The position numbers and the translations under genes are program-made. Shown in pieces: positions 43,880 to 55,500 of a stretch of DNA of 64,000 nucleotides (position 1 is its first letter; every line of letters starts with the position of its first letter). Source of the DNA: Myotis daubentonii (Eukaryota > Chordata > Mammalia > Chiroptera > Vespertilionidae); the NCBI RefSeq assembly GCF_963259705.1, contig NC_081841.1, forward strand, positions 115,852,979 through 115,916,978, read 5' to 3'. The notes under the pieces were generated by a model. It did no database searches and was not told where the DNA came from. It was given only the letters and a program-made list of their open reading frames with translations.

Positions 43880-43962
43880 TATATATATATGTGTATATAT
43901 ATGTATGTATATATATCCCAAAGATTATATTATATACTTTTTATAATTATGTTAAAAGATAT

Positions 43963-44303
43963 TGAGGAGGAAACTGGTCTTGTAAGGTGTGTCAGGCCAT
44001 AAAAACTGATAACAATGCACTGCCCTCAGGGGGGGGAAGGTCATTATTATCGCTGGCCCCAGGACAGTTCATCAGATATGGCCTGGGGACCCCCAACAGC
44101 AGGGGGCCTTCCTTTAAGCCCACAAAAAGGGGCAGAACCATATCTGCAAGACAAAGACCCCAGAAGGTTATAAAAAGTGAAGCCCTCTGCATGTTTCTTC
44201 ACTCTGATTTGGAAATTATTCCTGGAGTCCACTAGTGTTAATAAAAGGGGTCCTTCCCTTTCTCTAGGAAGCGTACTTGGTATTTCTTTGGTCTTCTGCA
44301 ACA
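43963..44303 (+). repeat. 5' LTR of ERV-E-like provirus copy 1
   Basis: TG...CA ends (TGAGGAGGAAACTGG to CTTCTGCAACA), TATAAAAAG at about 44,167-44,175 and AATAAA at about 44,239. 341 bp. It matches the LTR halves at 52,324-52,613 and 55,870-55,937, and the minus-strand LTR at 56,592-56,963. Confidence 0.93.
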
Positions 44304-44305
44304 TT

Positions 44306-44323
44306 TGGTTCCCTGACCGCGAA
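44306..44323 (+). promoter_or_regulatory. tRNA primer-binding site, tRNA-Glu type
   Basis: TGGTTCCCTGACCGCGAA begins 2 nt after the LTR. It complements the 3' end of tRNA-Glu with about one mismatch, the primer that defines ERV-E-type elements. It primes minus-strand DNA synthesis. Confidence 0.75.
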
Positions 44324-44554
44324 GCTAACTGCGTTTGGCTCTTGCCTCCTGTGAGTGGATGGGGTTTGGGGCCAGGGGCGAGGGACAGGCCTCAGAAGCC
44401 GTGCGCTGCTGATTTTAGCAGAATTGAACCTGGGGGAACTCCAGGAACTCCCAGACCTCAGACCAGGACCCGGCCAGCATCTGGAGAAAGTGGACGGACA
44501 CCTCTGGACCTGTCAACAGAATCGGTAAGGTAGCGACCCCAGTCAGTCAGGCCC

Positions 44555-45297
44555 TGCCAGGGTCCAACCCCAACAGGTCCAGGGGTTCCCAAAGGCGTAG
44601 ACAGAGTTGGCGAAGAAGGAATGACACGGAGACAGCGTTCAGTTGATCAGCAGCCTAGCCAGGATCTCCAGCCAAGTTCTGGTCTCAATCTCCAGAGAGG
44701 TTCTGCTTAGGATCTCCAGCCAGGTTCAGTCACCAGGTTCTAGTCAGGTTCTCTTGCCAATTTCTGTAGTCAGGTTCAATCCAGGATCTTTTGCCATGTT
44801 CTCTCTCTAGGCTCTGTCTCTAGGTTCTGAGGCCAGTTTCTGTCCAGGATCTTTTGCCATGTTGTCTCCAGCGAAGTTCTTCTGTCTCTAGAGGACGTTC
44901 TGTGTAGGTTCTGTGTGTAGGTTCTGTCTTCTTAGTTCTGTGTTCTAAGTTCTGTGTCTTGCTGTCTTGTTACATCTGTATTTATACCAGTTGATTCAAT
45001 CCTATCAATCTCTATTACAAAGGTTAGGGCGTTTCTTATCTCCATTCCAGGGAGTAAAGATTATGTAGCTTAAGCATGATTGTTCGTGGTTAAAGTGATT
45101 AATTACCCGCCTGGCACTTAGTTAAGAGGTTTTATTCCCTCCCTAACTTCAGGGGAAAATCCCTACCTGGGGAAACAACCTTTCTCAGAGACCTTGGTTA
45201 AAACACATAGTGCCAAGAAGGTGAACAAACATATTAAGAACAGTATGCCATATATGCCAGGTCCCTTGAAACAGCAAGCATGGACCGGCTCCCGACA
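44555..45297 (-). mobile_element. Solo LTR of a class II (IAP/ERVK-type) ERV
   Basis: A perfect 6-bp duplication (AGGCCC) lies at 44,549-44,554 and 45,298-45,303, the size made by betaretroviral-type integrases. In reverse it starts TGTCGGGAGCCGG, like IAP/ERVK LTRs, and ends GGTTGGACCCTGGCA. A reverse TATA (GGTATAAATAC) lies at about 44,985. Degenerate (AGGTTCTGTST)n repeats fill the R/U5 side. 743 bp, inserted in the leader of provirus copy 1. Confidence 0.9.
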
Positions 45298-45303
45298 AGG
45301 CCC

Positions 45304-46137
45304 ACTCCAAATGAGGGGAAGGGGGAGCTTGATCACCTCCCTAGAAGTCATAGGACTTCGTCAGGTAAATCAGGAATCAGGACTCAGGAGGGGAGTGAAT
45401 TCAGATTCAATTAAGGACTTATGAGTTTACTCTTCTATTTGTTTGTGTGTGGGACTAGCCAATTTGCTACCGAGAAGGGGGGATGGATGCAGTCTTAACT
45501 CCTCCGGTAGGTTCTCACCGAGATGTCCATTGAGAATTCTGTTCTGGGGTGTGAGTGCCGGGGGTGCCCCCATGCCCATCTGGGGACTTGGGCATTATCT
45601 GCTCAGCTCCACTCTGGGCTAGTCTACTGAGAGAGTGTGATTATGGATATTTGTCTGTCTTGGCATATTTATTGCTGATTAACTGGTCTGTGTGAAAGCA
45701 AAAGCTACTTTGATTTTCTGTTTGCTCATCTGGTTAAAACGTTTGATTTACTAAAGGCTGAACCCATGATGGTCTGCAAAAGTCTCAAGCAGTACTGTTA
45801 AGTTTTCTCAAAAACGTTTGCTCTCTATCAAAGAGGGATAGTTGATAAAAATTTCTGTCTATGTTTGTGTACTAGGGGCTTTGGTTTTCTCTGTGATTTT
45901 CCTGTGTTAGGTTGAAATTTTGGAATTCTGGGGTAGATTTAAAGATATTTGCAGCTCTTCTTGTCTCCTTTGGCTGGCTCTTTCAGGGGCAGGGCTCACA
46001 GCTCGGCAGGGTGGAGAGATTTTACCGCCCTGCCCCTGCCTGTGCTGATTAAGGATCTTTTCTTTAAGGAGACCCTCCAGGCTTCTAGTCAATTTCCTTG
46101 CACCCTTGTCTATCTCTCGCCACTGATCATCATAGGG
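45304..46137 (+). other. Leader of provirus copy 1
   Basis: Untranslated sequence between the primer site and gag. A possible splice donor (ATCGGTAAGG) lies upstream at about 44,521-44,530. Short open frames show no domain. Confidence 0.55.
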
Positions 46138-47689
46138 TTGGGACAAAGTAAACCCACTGTTCTCAATTGCATGTTGGAAAATTTTGATAAGGGTTTTATT
46201 GAGGACTATGGTATTAAAGTGAACCCCCAAAACACTGAGGAAATTCTGTGAATTGGAATGGCCAGCCTTTGGGGTCAGTTGGTCCCGGAAGGCTTTTTAG
46301 ATGTAGGACTGGTCAAGGCGGACTGGAATGTAGTCACGACAGACCCCAGGCACCCAGATCAGTTCTCATACATAGACAGCTGGTTAGGAATTGCACAAAC
46401 CTCGCCGCCTTGGGTCCGGTTCTGTAAGGTTTTAGTAGTAAGAGAAAAGAAACAGGTCTCTCAGAAGGGAACCCAACCCCTTGTTTTGCCAGGATAACCT
46501 GAGGAAGTCCTGCTGGTTTTACCATTTCCATATATGCCACAGGCAGCACCAAGTGCTTCCCCAGCTGATCTGAAAGGTCCAGAAACACTGCCCCCTTCTG
46601 TTTCTCCTCAACCAGGCTCTCCAGAGCCAGTTGGGTGATGCTTGCATTCAGCCGATCAAGGGCCCAGGCCACAGCCAGCACATCAGATGCCTCTAAGGTA
46701 GATTCGGGGTGCCAAAGTAGTTGGCAAAGATGGGACCTGTCAGGAGGGAGGGCCAGTCTATTATTATCAGCCCTTTACCACCAGTGACATCTTGAATTGG
46801 AAACATCACAACCTAGCTTATTCTGAAAAACCTCAGGCCATGATAGACCTCCTAGAAATGATCTTCCAGTCCCAGAAGCCCACCTGCGTGGACTGCAAGC
46901 AGCTCCTTTTCACGTTCTTTAACACTGAGGAGTGTATGAGAGTAGTAACAAGAGGCTCAGAAGTGGCTCCAGACCCAGGCCCCGGCAGGAATATTAGGTA
47001 CAGATAGATGGGCCAGGAAGGTCTTCCCAAATGAGGAACCTGATTGGAACTCAAACTCAGAAGATGGAAGGACAAGGCTAGAAAGATATCGGCTGGCCTT
47101 CCTCCAGGGTGTCAGGGCTGGAACCAAGAAGCGCACCGACATGGCTAAAATCTCTGAGGTTTTCTAGAAGCCTGATGAAAGTCCAGCAGTTTTCTATGAG
47201 AGACTATGTGAGGCATACTGGATCTACACCCACTTTAGACCTGAGGCTCCAGAAAATCAAACCATGGTAAATGCCATATTTGTAGGCCAAGCCCATCCTG
47301 ACATCAGGAGAAAATTACAGAAACTGGAAGGGTTTGCAGGAAAGAATGCTATTGAACTGCTAGAGATAGCTAACAAGGTTTTCATCAATTGAGACAGTGA
47401 AGCAAGGAAGGAGGAAGAAAAGAGAATACAAAGAAGGGCCAATATAATAGCAGCGGCTTTTAGAGGCTCAGGCTCCCAGACAGATCAGCAAGGATACAGA
47501 CCAGGGGGAAAAGGAAGAGATAGCCTGAGACGAGACCAGTGTGTCTATTGTAAGGAAACTGGACACTGGAAGAATGAATGTCCCAAATGTCAAAGTAAAA
47601 AGACTGGGCCCCCTTTTCTGCCCAGTTGCTATCAACCAGAGCCACCTGAAGCAGATCTCATTGGGCTAGCAATGGCTGATTCCGACTAG
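46138..47689 (+). pseudogene. Gag of ERV-E-like copy 1, broken
   Basis: Gammaretroviral order is readable. Matrix from 46,138 (GQSKPTVLNCMLENFD; then HPDQFSYIDSWL and PPWVRFC), with TTG where an initiator ATG plus the myristoylated Gly is expected. Proline-rich linker at about 46,440-46,720. Capsid from about 46,770 (FTTSDILNWKHHN, DCKQLLFTFF) through the major homology region at about 47,160-47,330 (PAVFYERLCEAYW). Nucleocapsid knuckle CVYCKETGHWKNEC at 47,540-47,581. Several stops and frameshifts. It ends at the UAG before pro. Confidence 0.88.
47687..47689 (+). promoter_or_regulatory. Gag-pro UAG read-through codon
   Basis: A single TAG separates the nucleocapsid end (LAMADSD) from the in-frame protease (starts DRLG). 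Copy 2 has a TAG at the same place (58,459-58,461). Gammaretroviruses make Gag-Pol by suppressing a UAG here. The G-rich sequence downstream could fold, but a pseudoknot was not modelled. Confidence 0.7.
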
Positions 47690-49800
47690 GACAGACTGGG
47701 CTCACTTCAGGTAGGCCCCCACGAGCCCATGGTCAGAATGAAAATTGGGGGCCAGACTGTGGACTTTATGGTTGATACGGGAGCTGAGCACTCAGTAGTC
47801 ACTCAGAAAGTAGCGCCTCTCTCAGGAAAGGAGGTCACCATTATTGGAGCTACTGGGGACCAGACCCATAGACCATTCTGCCGCCCTCGCAGATGCCAAC
47901 TTGGTGGTCATCAAGTAATTCATGAATTCCTGTACTTGCCAGACTGTCCAGTGCGTCTAATGGGTAGAGACCTTTTAGCCAAAATGGGGGCAGAAATCAC
48001 TTTTGCTCCAGATGGCTCAGCACAGCTTCGCCTAGGTGAGGAGACCTCCCCAATGATCCTGTCCTTAGCAGTGCCAAGAGAGGAAGAATGGAGACTTTAT
48101 ACCCTCCAGACAAAGGCCTCACTATTAGAACCTGAATTAGAGAAGGAATTCCCGCTGGTCTGGGCAGAAGAGAACCCTCCAGGCCTGGCTAAGGACCACA
48201 CCCCGGGGCTAATTGACTTAAATCCTGGGGCACAGCCTGTTAAAATCTGTCAATATCCAATTCCAAGGGAAGCAAGCCTAGGAATCCAGGTCCACTTAGA
48301 CCGGCTGCTTCAGTGGAGTCTTGTTAAATGATGCAGGTCTCCATGCAACACGCCTCTCTTGCCTGTCAAAAAGCCTGGGAATAACGACTACCGCCTGATG
48401 CAGGATCTGTGGGCTGATAATGAGGCTGGTATAATCTTGCATTCAGCACTCTCGAACCCCTACACCAGTGATGGCGAACCTATGACACACGTGACAGAGG
48501 TGACAAGGGAACTCACTGTTTTGGTTGATTTTTCTTTGTTAAATGGCATTTAAATATACAAAATAAATATCAAAAATATAAGTCTTTGTTTTACTATGGT
48601 TGCAAATATAAAAAAATTTCTATATGTGACATGGCACCAGAATTAAGTTAGGGTTTTTCAAAATGCTGACACGCCTAGCTCAAAAGGTTCGCCATACACT
48701 CTTCTGGCACTCATCCCATCAGAGGCATAATGGTTTACATGCTTAGATCTGAAAGATGCCTTTTTCTGTCTTTGATTAGCGTCTTCCAGTCAGCCTCTCC
48801 TCGCTTTTGAATGGGAAAGCCCAACTACAGGGGCCAAGGAGCAGTTCACCTGGACCAGACTGCCACAGGGGTTGAAGAACTCCCCTACTCTTTTTAGTGG
48901 AGCACTAGCATCTGATCTAAGTTCCCAGGACAGGACTTGGGGTGTGTTATACTCCAATATGTAGATGACCTCCTACTGGCCAGCTCCACTGGAGCTCAGT
49001 GCTGGGAGGGGACACAAGCCCTTCTGAGACTACTAACTGAAACAGGTTATCGGGTGTCTAAGAAAAAGGCACAGATTTGTCAGAAAGAAGTCAAGTATCT
49101 AGGCTTCCGAATCACCTAAGGGAAACAAAGGCTAGGGACTGAAAGGAAGCAGGCAGTATGTGCCATCCCAGTCCTAGCACCTGGCGGCAGATTCGGGAAT
49201 TCCTGGTAGCGGCAGTATTCTGTCGAATCTGAATTCCAGGGTTTTCAGACCGGAACAAGCCTCTCTATGAAGCTTTAAAAGGGGAAGAGAAGGCACCCAT
49301 TGAATGGGGCCCTGAGCAGGAGAAAGCCTTCATCAGCATAAAGGCAAAGCTCACTGAGGCCCCGACACTAGGGCTACCATATTTGATGTGAGACTTTAAC
49401 CTTATCGTTCACCAGAACAGCAGGGTAGCCCTAGGAGTTCTAACGCAGGAGTTTGGACCCTGGCAAAGACCAGTAGCCTATCTCTCTAAGTGGATTGACC
49501 CAGTTGCCTCCGGTGGCCCCCATGCCTCAGGGCCCTTGCAGCCATGGCATTATTAGTCAAGGAAGCAGATAAGCTTACCTTAGGACAAAACCCAAATGTA
49601 AAAGTACCTCATGCTGTTGTCACCCTGATGGAAGCAAGGGGGCAGCACTAGCTGACTCATGCTCGAATGACTCAGTATCAAGGGCTGTTATGCGAGAATC
49701 CGCAGGTACAATTAGAAGCAGTGAGAACACTTAATCCTGTCACCTTTCTACTCATCGCTGAGGGGACCCCTGAGCATGATTGCCTGAAAGTCCTAGAGGA
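47690..49800 (+). pseudogene. Protease and reverse transcriptase of copy 1, broken
   Basis: Protease: VDFMVDTGAEHSVV with an intact DTG at 47,774-47,782, and GRDLLAKMGAEI, open to 48,331. RT: KICQYPIPREASLGIQVHL, an in-frame TGA at 48,329-48,331, then TPLLPVKKPGNNDYR. A DNA transposon (48,466-48,694) interrupts it. Palm parts [17 protein letters not shown] and the active site [12 protein letters not shown] (YVDD at 48,958-48,969) follow, then QICQKEVKYLGFRIT. Connection [23 protein letters not shown] at about 49,430. Multiple stops and frameshifts. Closest in type to gammaretroviral pol. Confidence 0.88.
48466..48694. mobile_element. Non-autonomous DNA transposon in RT of copy 1
   Basis: The left end CAGTGATGGCGAACCTATGAC and right end AAAAGGTTCGCCAT are inverted repeats. 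TACAC flanks both sides (48,461-48,465 and 48,695-48,699). Removing it restores continuity between NPYT and the next RT residues, which proves it is an insertion. hAT-like ends; the right tip is a little short. Confidence 0.78.
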
Positions 49801-50380
49801 GGTTTATTCCAGCCGGCCAGACCTAAGGGATAGGCCCCTGCAAAACATGGACTTGGTATTGTTCACAGAAAACAGCAGCTCCTTAGATGAAGAAAAAGGC
49901 GAGCCGGATATGCAGTGGCATCAAACTTTAAGACAATTGAAGCACAGGCCCTGCCTGAAGGATGGTCAGCGCAGAGGGCAGAACTTTGAACCTTAGTAAG
50001 AGCCCTAAAACTCAGTAAGAATAAACATGCCAACATCTACACTGACTCGTGCTATGCCTTTCCTACCCTGCATGTCCATGGGGCCATATATAAGGAAAAG
50101 GGGCTATTGACAGCAGGAGGAAAAGGAATCAAAAATCAGAATGAGATTTTAAAGTTACTAGAAGCAGTCTGGGAGCCTAAGGAAATAGCCGTCATCCATT
50201 GCAAGGGTCACCAGAAAGGGAAAGACTCAGTGTCAGCCAAGCTGGCTGCTAAAGAACAAGCAGCACTGGCACGGATCATGTTGGCCCCCAAATTACCTGA
50301 ATCTCCAAAATACACTCCTCAGGAAGAGAAATGGGCCCAGAAAGAAGGGAGCAAGAGAACAATGAAAGGCTGGTGGATAC
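49801..50380 (+). pseudogene. RNase H of copy 1, broken
   Basis: The region from DLVLFTENSSSLDEE on corresponds to RNase H; the first catalytic Asp (in a TDG-like turn) reads Glu-Asn. Later come NIYTDSCYAF (50,031-50,060), [17 protein letters not shown] and [12 protein letters not shown]. The central block is in a different frame, and several codons before the integrase are lost. Confidence 0.8.
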
Positions 50381-51520
50381 TCCCAGATCATAGGGTCTAT
50401 GTCCCAGAACAGTTAGCCCATAAGATAGTCCTCCAGCAGCATGAACTCACTCATTTAGGAAAGGCTGCTCTATAAGCTTTGTTAGGCAGGTACTAGCTAA
50501 TTGGCCATCTACCCACCTTGTGTGGTTAAGTCTCTCAGCGTTGCCTCCTCTGTGCTCAGAACAATGCTCAACAGGGTCCTGTACAACCGATAGGAGTTCA
50601 GCGCTATGGCCAAGCTCCTTTTGAGGACTTAGAAGTAGATTTTACAGAAATAGGGCCTTGCAGGGGGAATCAATACCTGCTAGTCTTTGTTTGCACCTTT
50701 TCAGGTTGGGTTGAGGCATATCCCACTCTCACTGAAAAGGCGAGAGAAGTCACTAAGGCATTGCTGAAGGATATAATTCCACGTTATGGAATGTCTCTGA
50801 CCATAAAGTTTTATAATGGCCCAGCCTTTGTAGCAGAAATAGTACAATAGGTAGCCAAAGGCTTTAGGAATTAAATGGAATCTACATACAGCTTACAGGC
50901 CTCAGAGTTCAGGGAAAGTGGAGCGCATGAACCAGACTCTAAAGTAGGCTATGGCTAAGCTATGCCAAGAGACAACCTTACCCTGGACAGATATCTTGCC
51001 TCTTGTACTCCTGGATGTATGCTGTGCCCCGAGGCCCAGGGTAGGTTTCTCTCCCTTTGAAATTCTATATGGTAGACCCCCTCCCTTAATTTGGCCAAAG
51101 AGAGATTTGGGGGAAATAGGGAACTTAGAAATCCAGAAACAACTACAAGGACTTGGAAAAACTGTCTTCGAGGTCCACAGGTGGGTTATTGACTGACTAC
51201 CCATCTCTGTAGGAACAGCTGTACATCCTTATAAACCTGGAGACCAGGTTTGGGTAAAAGACTGGAAAAAAGAGCCTCTTAAGCCAATTTGGAAGGGACT
51301 CTATCCAGTCATACTAACCACCCCCACAGCTCTCAAGGTTGCAGGACTGACAACCTGGATTCACCACTCCCAGGTGAAAGCAACCCACCAGCCGAGCGAC
51401 ACCCAGCCTGAGTGGAAGGTGACCTCTGACCAGAAACCCAGAAACACCCGCTGCAGATCACCCTCAAGAAGACAGCAGACCTGGCAGATCAACCTGCTCC
51501 AAAGAATACAGATAACACCC
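50381..51520 (+). pseudogene. Integrase of copy 1, broken
   Basis: Zinc-binding part: HELTHLGK and CLLCAQNNAQQ. Core: EDLEVDFTEIG holds the first Asp (50,638-50,640). At the second site, TAT (Tyr) stands where Asp is expected (50,811-50,813). The Glu codon (GAG, 50,921-50,923) in GKVERMN is present. C-terminal part with GDQVWVKDW and PIWKGLYPVILTT. Stops occur within the core. Not functional. Confidence 0.85.
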
Positions 51521-51573
51521 TGCTGAATTCTTCCTTACACTAATCTTTCTTTTTTATCTTCTCTTGAAGGCAA

Positions 51574-52307
51574 AATGCTCTTGTATTTCTGTATAATCAT
51601 TGTTTTTATCTCTCTAGTAATTCTCATTTTGTCTTTTTATGAGTGCCAGCAAAATCTGAGACTTGTACCAGGAGGAGAACTCATCTGCTCTTGCTGGGAC
51701 ACAGATGCACCGTAAAATTACTGCTCCCCACACAGAAGCACAAAGGCCTTATCATAAATTGTTGGATTACACCTTGTCATGCCATCCTTTGCTCCTTGCT
51801 TAGAAACTCATTACTCAAATATGCTAGAACAGGTAGTCCATGAGAAAACCCAATCAAGCCAGATTTTTGTTAGCTAAACTTATCAGCCTGTGGCCTGTTA
51901 CAACTCTACTACCAAATGCATGTGTGGGTGAGGGATTGTATTGGAGAGGACCTGTCACGGCCAATGTGCAGCTAACTAATGTTGCTCCTATCTTTTTCAG
52001 CAATACGCAGGGCCAACATCCAACAGGTCACCTCCCAGATGAACTCTGCAACTCCACCCCCAAGGCTAAAAACACCACTACCCCTAGTGCCCCCTGTAGG
52101 AACATTCTACGTTTGTGGGACCACTGATTACCTCTTCCTGCCTGAAACCAGAACTCCCTACAAACCCCTCTGAGAGGAATAAGTGGGATGCTAACCCCTT
52201 GGTCATCATTCCTTTCCAGCAGGAAGTAGCTAAGAGCAGTTGTCACCCCTGTTCACCATAAGATCCCGTGGTCGTTGCTCCACAAGGCTAAAAGAAGCTT
52301 GTGGGAC
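51574..52307 (+). pseudogene. Env remnant of copy 1
   Basis: It begins with a short ATG frame (51,574-51,714) whose first 22 residues are hydrophobic (LLYFCIIIVFISLVILILSF), a signal-peptide-like segment. Then come CQQNLRLVPGGELICSC and, further on, GTFYVCGTTDYLFLPE, a surface-subunit-like Cys motif. No transmembrane subunit is left; the sequence passes within about 150 bp into the polypurine tract. Large deletion. Confidence 0.65.
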
Positions 52308-52323
52308 AAGAGGGGGTGGGGGA
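52308..52323 (+). promoter_or_regulatory. Polypurine tract of copy 1
   Basis: AAGAGGGGGTGGGGGA directly before the TG of the 3' LTR. It primes plus-strand DNA synthesis in retroviruses. Confidence 0.8.
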
Positions 52324-52613
52324 TGAGGAGGAAACTGATCTTGCAAGGCATGTCAGAACATAAAAACTGTGAACAATGCACTGCCCTGGGGGTGGGGGAA
52401 GGTCATTATCTCTGGCCCCAGGACAGATCATCCAATATGGCATGGGGACCCCCAACACTTGGGGGCCTTCCTGTAAGCCCACAAAAGGGGACAGAACTAT
52501 ATCTGCAAGACAAAGACCCCAGAAGGTTATAAAAAGTACAGCCCTCTGTGTGTTTCTTCACTCTGATTTGGAAATTATTCCCAGAGTCCACTAGTGTTAA
52601 TAAACGGGGTCCC

Positions 52614-53472
52614 GCATTCAGAAAGCCAAGAGACATATGAAAACATGCTCAAAGTCACTAATCATCCGAGAGATGCAAATCAAAACAACAATGAGGTACC
52701 ATCTCACACCTGTCAGACTGGCTATCACCAACAAATCAACAAACGACAAGTGCTGGAGAGGATGTGGAGAAAAAGGAACACTTGTGCACTGCTGGTGGGA
52801 ATGCAGACTGGTGCAGCCACTATGGAAGACAGTATGGAGTTTCCTCAAAAAACTACAAATGGAACTCCCATTTGACCCTGTGATCCCACTTCTAGGAATA
52901 TATCCCAAGAAACCAGAAACACCAATCAGAAAGGATATAAGCACCCCTATGTTCATAGCAGCACAATTCACCATAGCTAAGATCTGGAAACAGCCTAAGT
53001 GCCCATCAGTAGATGAATGGATTAGAAAACTGTGGTACATCTACATGATGGAATACTATGCTGCTGTAAAAAGGAAGGAACTCTTACCATTTGCAACGGC
53101 ATGGATGGAACTGGAGAGCATTATGCTAAGTGAAATAAGCCAGTCAATGAAGGAAAAATACCACATGATCTCACTCATTCATGGATAATAAAGACCATTA
53201 TAAACTTTTGAACAATAATAGATACAGAGGCAGAGCTTCCTCAAACAGATTGTCAAACTGCAGCAGGAAGGCCGGGGAGGTTGGGGGTGCAGGAGGTAGG
53301 GGGGTAAGAGATCAACCAAAGGACTTGTATGCAAGCATATAAGCATAACCAATGGACATAAGACACCGGGGGATAGGGGAGGCTAGGGGACTGTCTAGGG
53401 CGGGGGGAAAAAATGGACACATATGTAATACCCTTTGTAATACTTTAAGCAATAAAAATAAATAAATAAATA
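52614..53472 (+). mobile_element. 5'-truncated L1 with open ORF2 end
   Basis: A perfect 15-bp duplication (AATAAACGGGGTCCC) lies at 52,599-52,613 and 53,473-53,487. 52,637-53,188 is open for 183 codons and encodes the ORF2 C-terminus, including the Cys-rich [18 protein letters not shown] and [16 protein letters not shown]. Then 3'UTR, TGTAATACTTTAAGCAATAAA and an (AAAT)n tail. A recent insertion into the retroviral LTR. Confidence 0.93.
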
Positions 53473-53497
53473 AATAAACGGGGTCCCAAAAAAAACC

Positions 53498-53506
53498 AAG
53501 ATGGCG
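53498..53506 (+). promoter_or_regulatory. YY1-like site of HAL1 copy E
   Basis: AAGATGGCG near the 5' end, as in copies A and C. Confidence 0.55.
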
Positions 53507-54662
53507 GCATAGGTAAACACTGGAAATTACTGCCTCACACAACTACTTCAAAAATACAACTAAAAGACAAAACGGACGTCAACCAGAACCACAGGAAGGC
53601 TGGCTGAGTGGAAATTCTACAACTAGAAGGAAAGAGAAAAGCACACTGATACTCAGAGGAGGTGTGGTGTGGAAGTAAAGTGCAGAGGTACAGAGTGGCA
53701 CGCGGAAAGGCTGGCAGCTGAGGACACAGCGCACGTGGGAAGGGCTGGCAGCTGAGGACACGGCGCACGTGGAAAGGGCTGGCAGCTGAGGACACGGTTG
53801 TCTTTTTCAATCGGGAGGGAGTCTCAAGCTCCTGACTGCTCTGAACTCCAGTTCCGGGCGAGTCTCTGGGGACCCAGACTCATACAGGAGAAACTGGACT
53901 CTCTGGCATTGGTCAGAACTTGAGGGTGGCTTTCTCTCAGAGGTACTTGCAGTGATTACCAGGACACTGAGAAGCGGGGCCTCGTAGGGTAGGACTGAGG
54001 AGCAGCCATAGCTGCTTGCTTCGCCCTGTTGTTCCCCAGAGACCCCGCCCCAGCCAAGCTGTGCTCAGAGGCTTTTAAATATGAAAGGCCTGGCCCTTTG
54101 CAATCTGAAAATTACCTAACAAACTGCAGCTGGGTCAGAGAAACCAAGAACTTCCAAAAGAAGGCCCAAGGCTCCACAGCAGTTTGCATTGCTTCACAGC
54201 TGTGCTCCTTCTGGGTAGCCTCAGGCAGAGGCTAAATTAGCACCTCCTTAGAGATCCATGAGCCAGTGTACCCAGTGGTCAGAGTGAGACCATCCAGATT
54301 ACAACTCCTCAGATCCATAAGGGACACACTCAGGGGGCAGACTCAGTGAGCACCAAAGCCCCACTAAAGCAAGTCTTGCCCCAGAAGGGTGTCTCCAGCA
54401 CAGAAGTTCTCCCACTGCAGACAAAGCTGATTCTCACAGCCAATTGGCCTGGAGGTCAATTCCTCCCAGTGATACCTACAAGAATCAAGGCTTAACTACA
54501 GCAAGACTGTGAACAAAGCCCACAAAGGGGTGCACCAAGAGTGTCCATCTCAGGTAATTGGGGAGGCTGAGCCACTGGACCCTATAGGACACCTAGCACA
54601 CAAAGCCACTCTATCAACACAGGGAAGTATAAAAAATTCAGAGACAAAGAAACAGGTCACAA

Positions 54663-55500
54663 ATGACAGTAATGGAGGAAAGCAAACTACTGGATATAGA
54701 GTTCAAAACCACACTTTTAAGGTTTTTGAAGAATTCTCTAGAAACCGCGGATAAACTTAGTGAGACCCTCAAGAAATCTAGTGAAACCCTCGCGATTATG
54801 AAAAAAGACCAACTAGAAATTAAGCATACACTGACTGAAATAAAGAATATTATACAGAGTTCCAACAGCAGACTAGAGGACCACAAGAATCAAGTCAAAG
54901 ATTTGAAATACGAAGAAGCAAATAACACCCAACTGGAAAAACAAAAAGAAAAAAGAATCCAAAAATATGAAGATAGTGTAAGGAGCCTCTGGGACAACTT
55001 CAAATGTACCAATATCCGAATTATGGGGGTGCCAGAGGAAGAGAGAGAGCAAGATATTGAAAACCTATTTGAAGAAATAATGACAGAAAACTTCCCCTAC
55101 CTGGTCAAAGAAATAGACTTACAAGTCCAGAAAACGCAGAGAACCCTAAACAAAAGGAATTCAAAGAGGACCACACCAAGACACATCATAATTAAAATGC
55201 CAAGAGCAAAAGAGAGAGAGAATCTTAAAAGCAGAAAGAGAAAAACTGTCATTTACCTACAAGGAAGTACCCATATGACTGTCAGTTGATTTCTCAACAG
55301 AAACTATATAGGCCAGAAGGGAGTGGCAAGAAATATTCAAAATGATGAATACCAAGAACCTATAACCAAGATTACTTTACCCAGCAAAGCTATCATTCAG
55401 AATTGAAGGTCAGATAAAGAGCTTCACAGATAAGAAAAAGCTAAAGGAGTTCATCACCACCAAACCAGTATTATATGAAATGCTGAAAGGTATCCTTTAA
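54663..55500 (+). pseudogene. HAL1 copy E ORF1, broken
   Basis: The usual first ATG is lost (TTC at that place); the frame opens at the ATG at 54,663. It is open for 208 codons through the coiled coil and RRM-like part (RIMGVPEEEREQDIENLFEE; LNKRNSKRTTPRHIIIK). A frame change near 55,215 and a TGA near 55,278 end it. The C-terminal domain (EWQEIFKMMNTKNL, MLKGIL) follows with one more stop. Confidence 0.85.

Noticed and set aside
47729..48331. Functional retroviral protease-RT gene
   Set aside because: The frame is open for 200 codons with an intact DTG, but ends in a stop within RT. The provirus has many further lesions, a transposon in RT and no transmembrane Env.
51574..51714. Stand-alone small membrane protein
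   Set aside because: It sits exactly where env begins and continues into env-like sequence. It is best read as the env signal peptide region.
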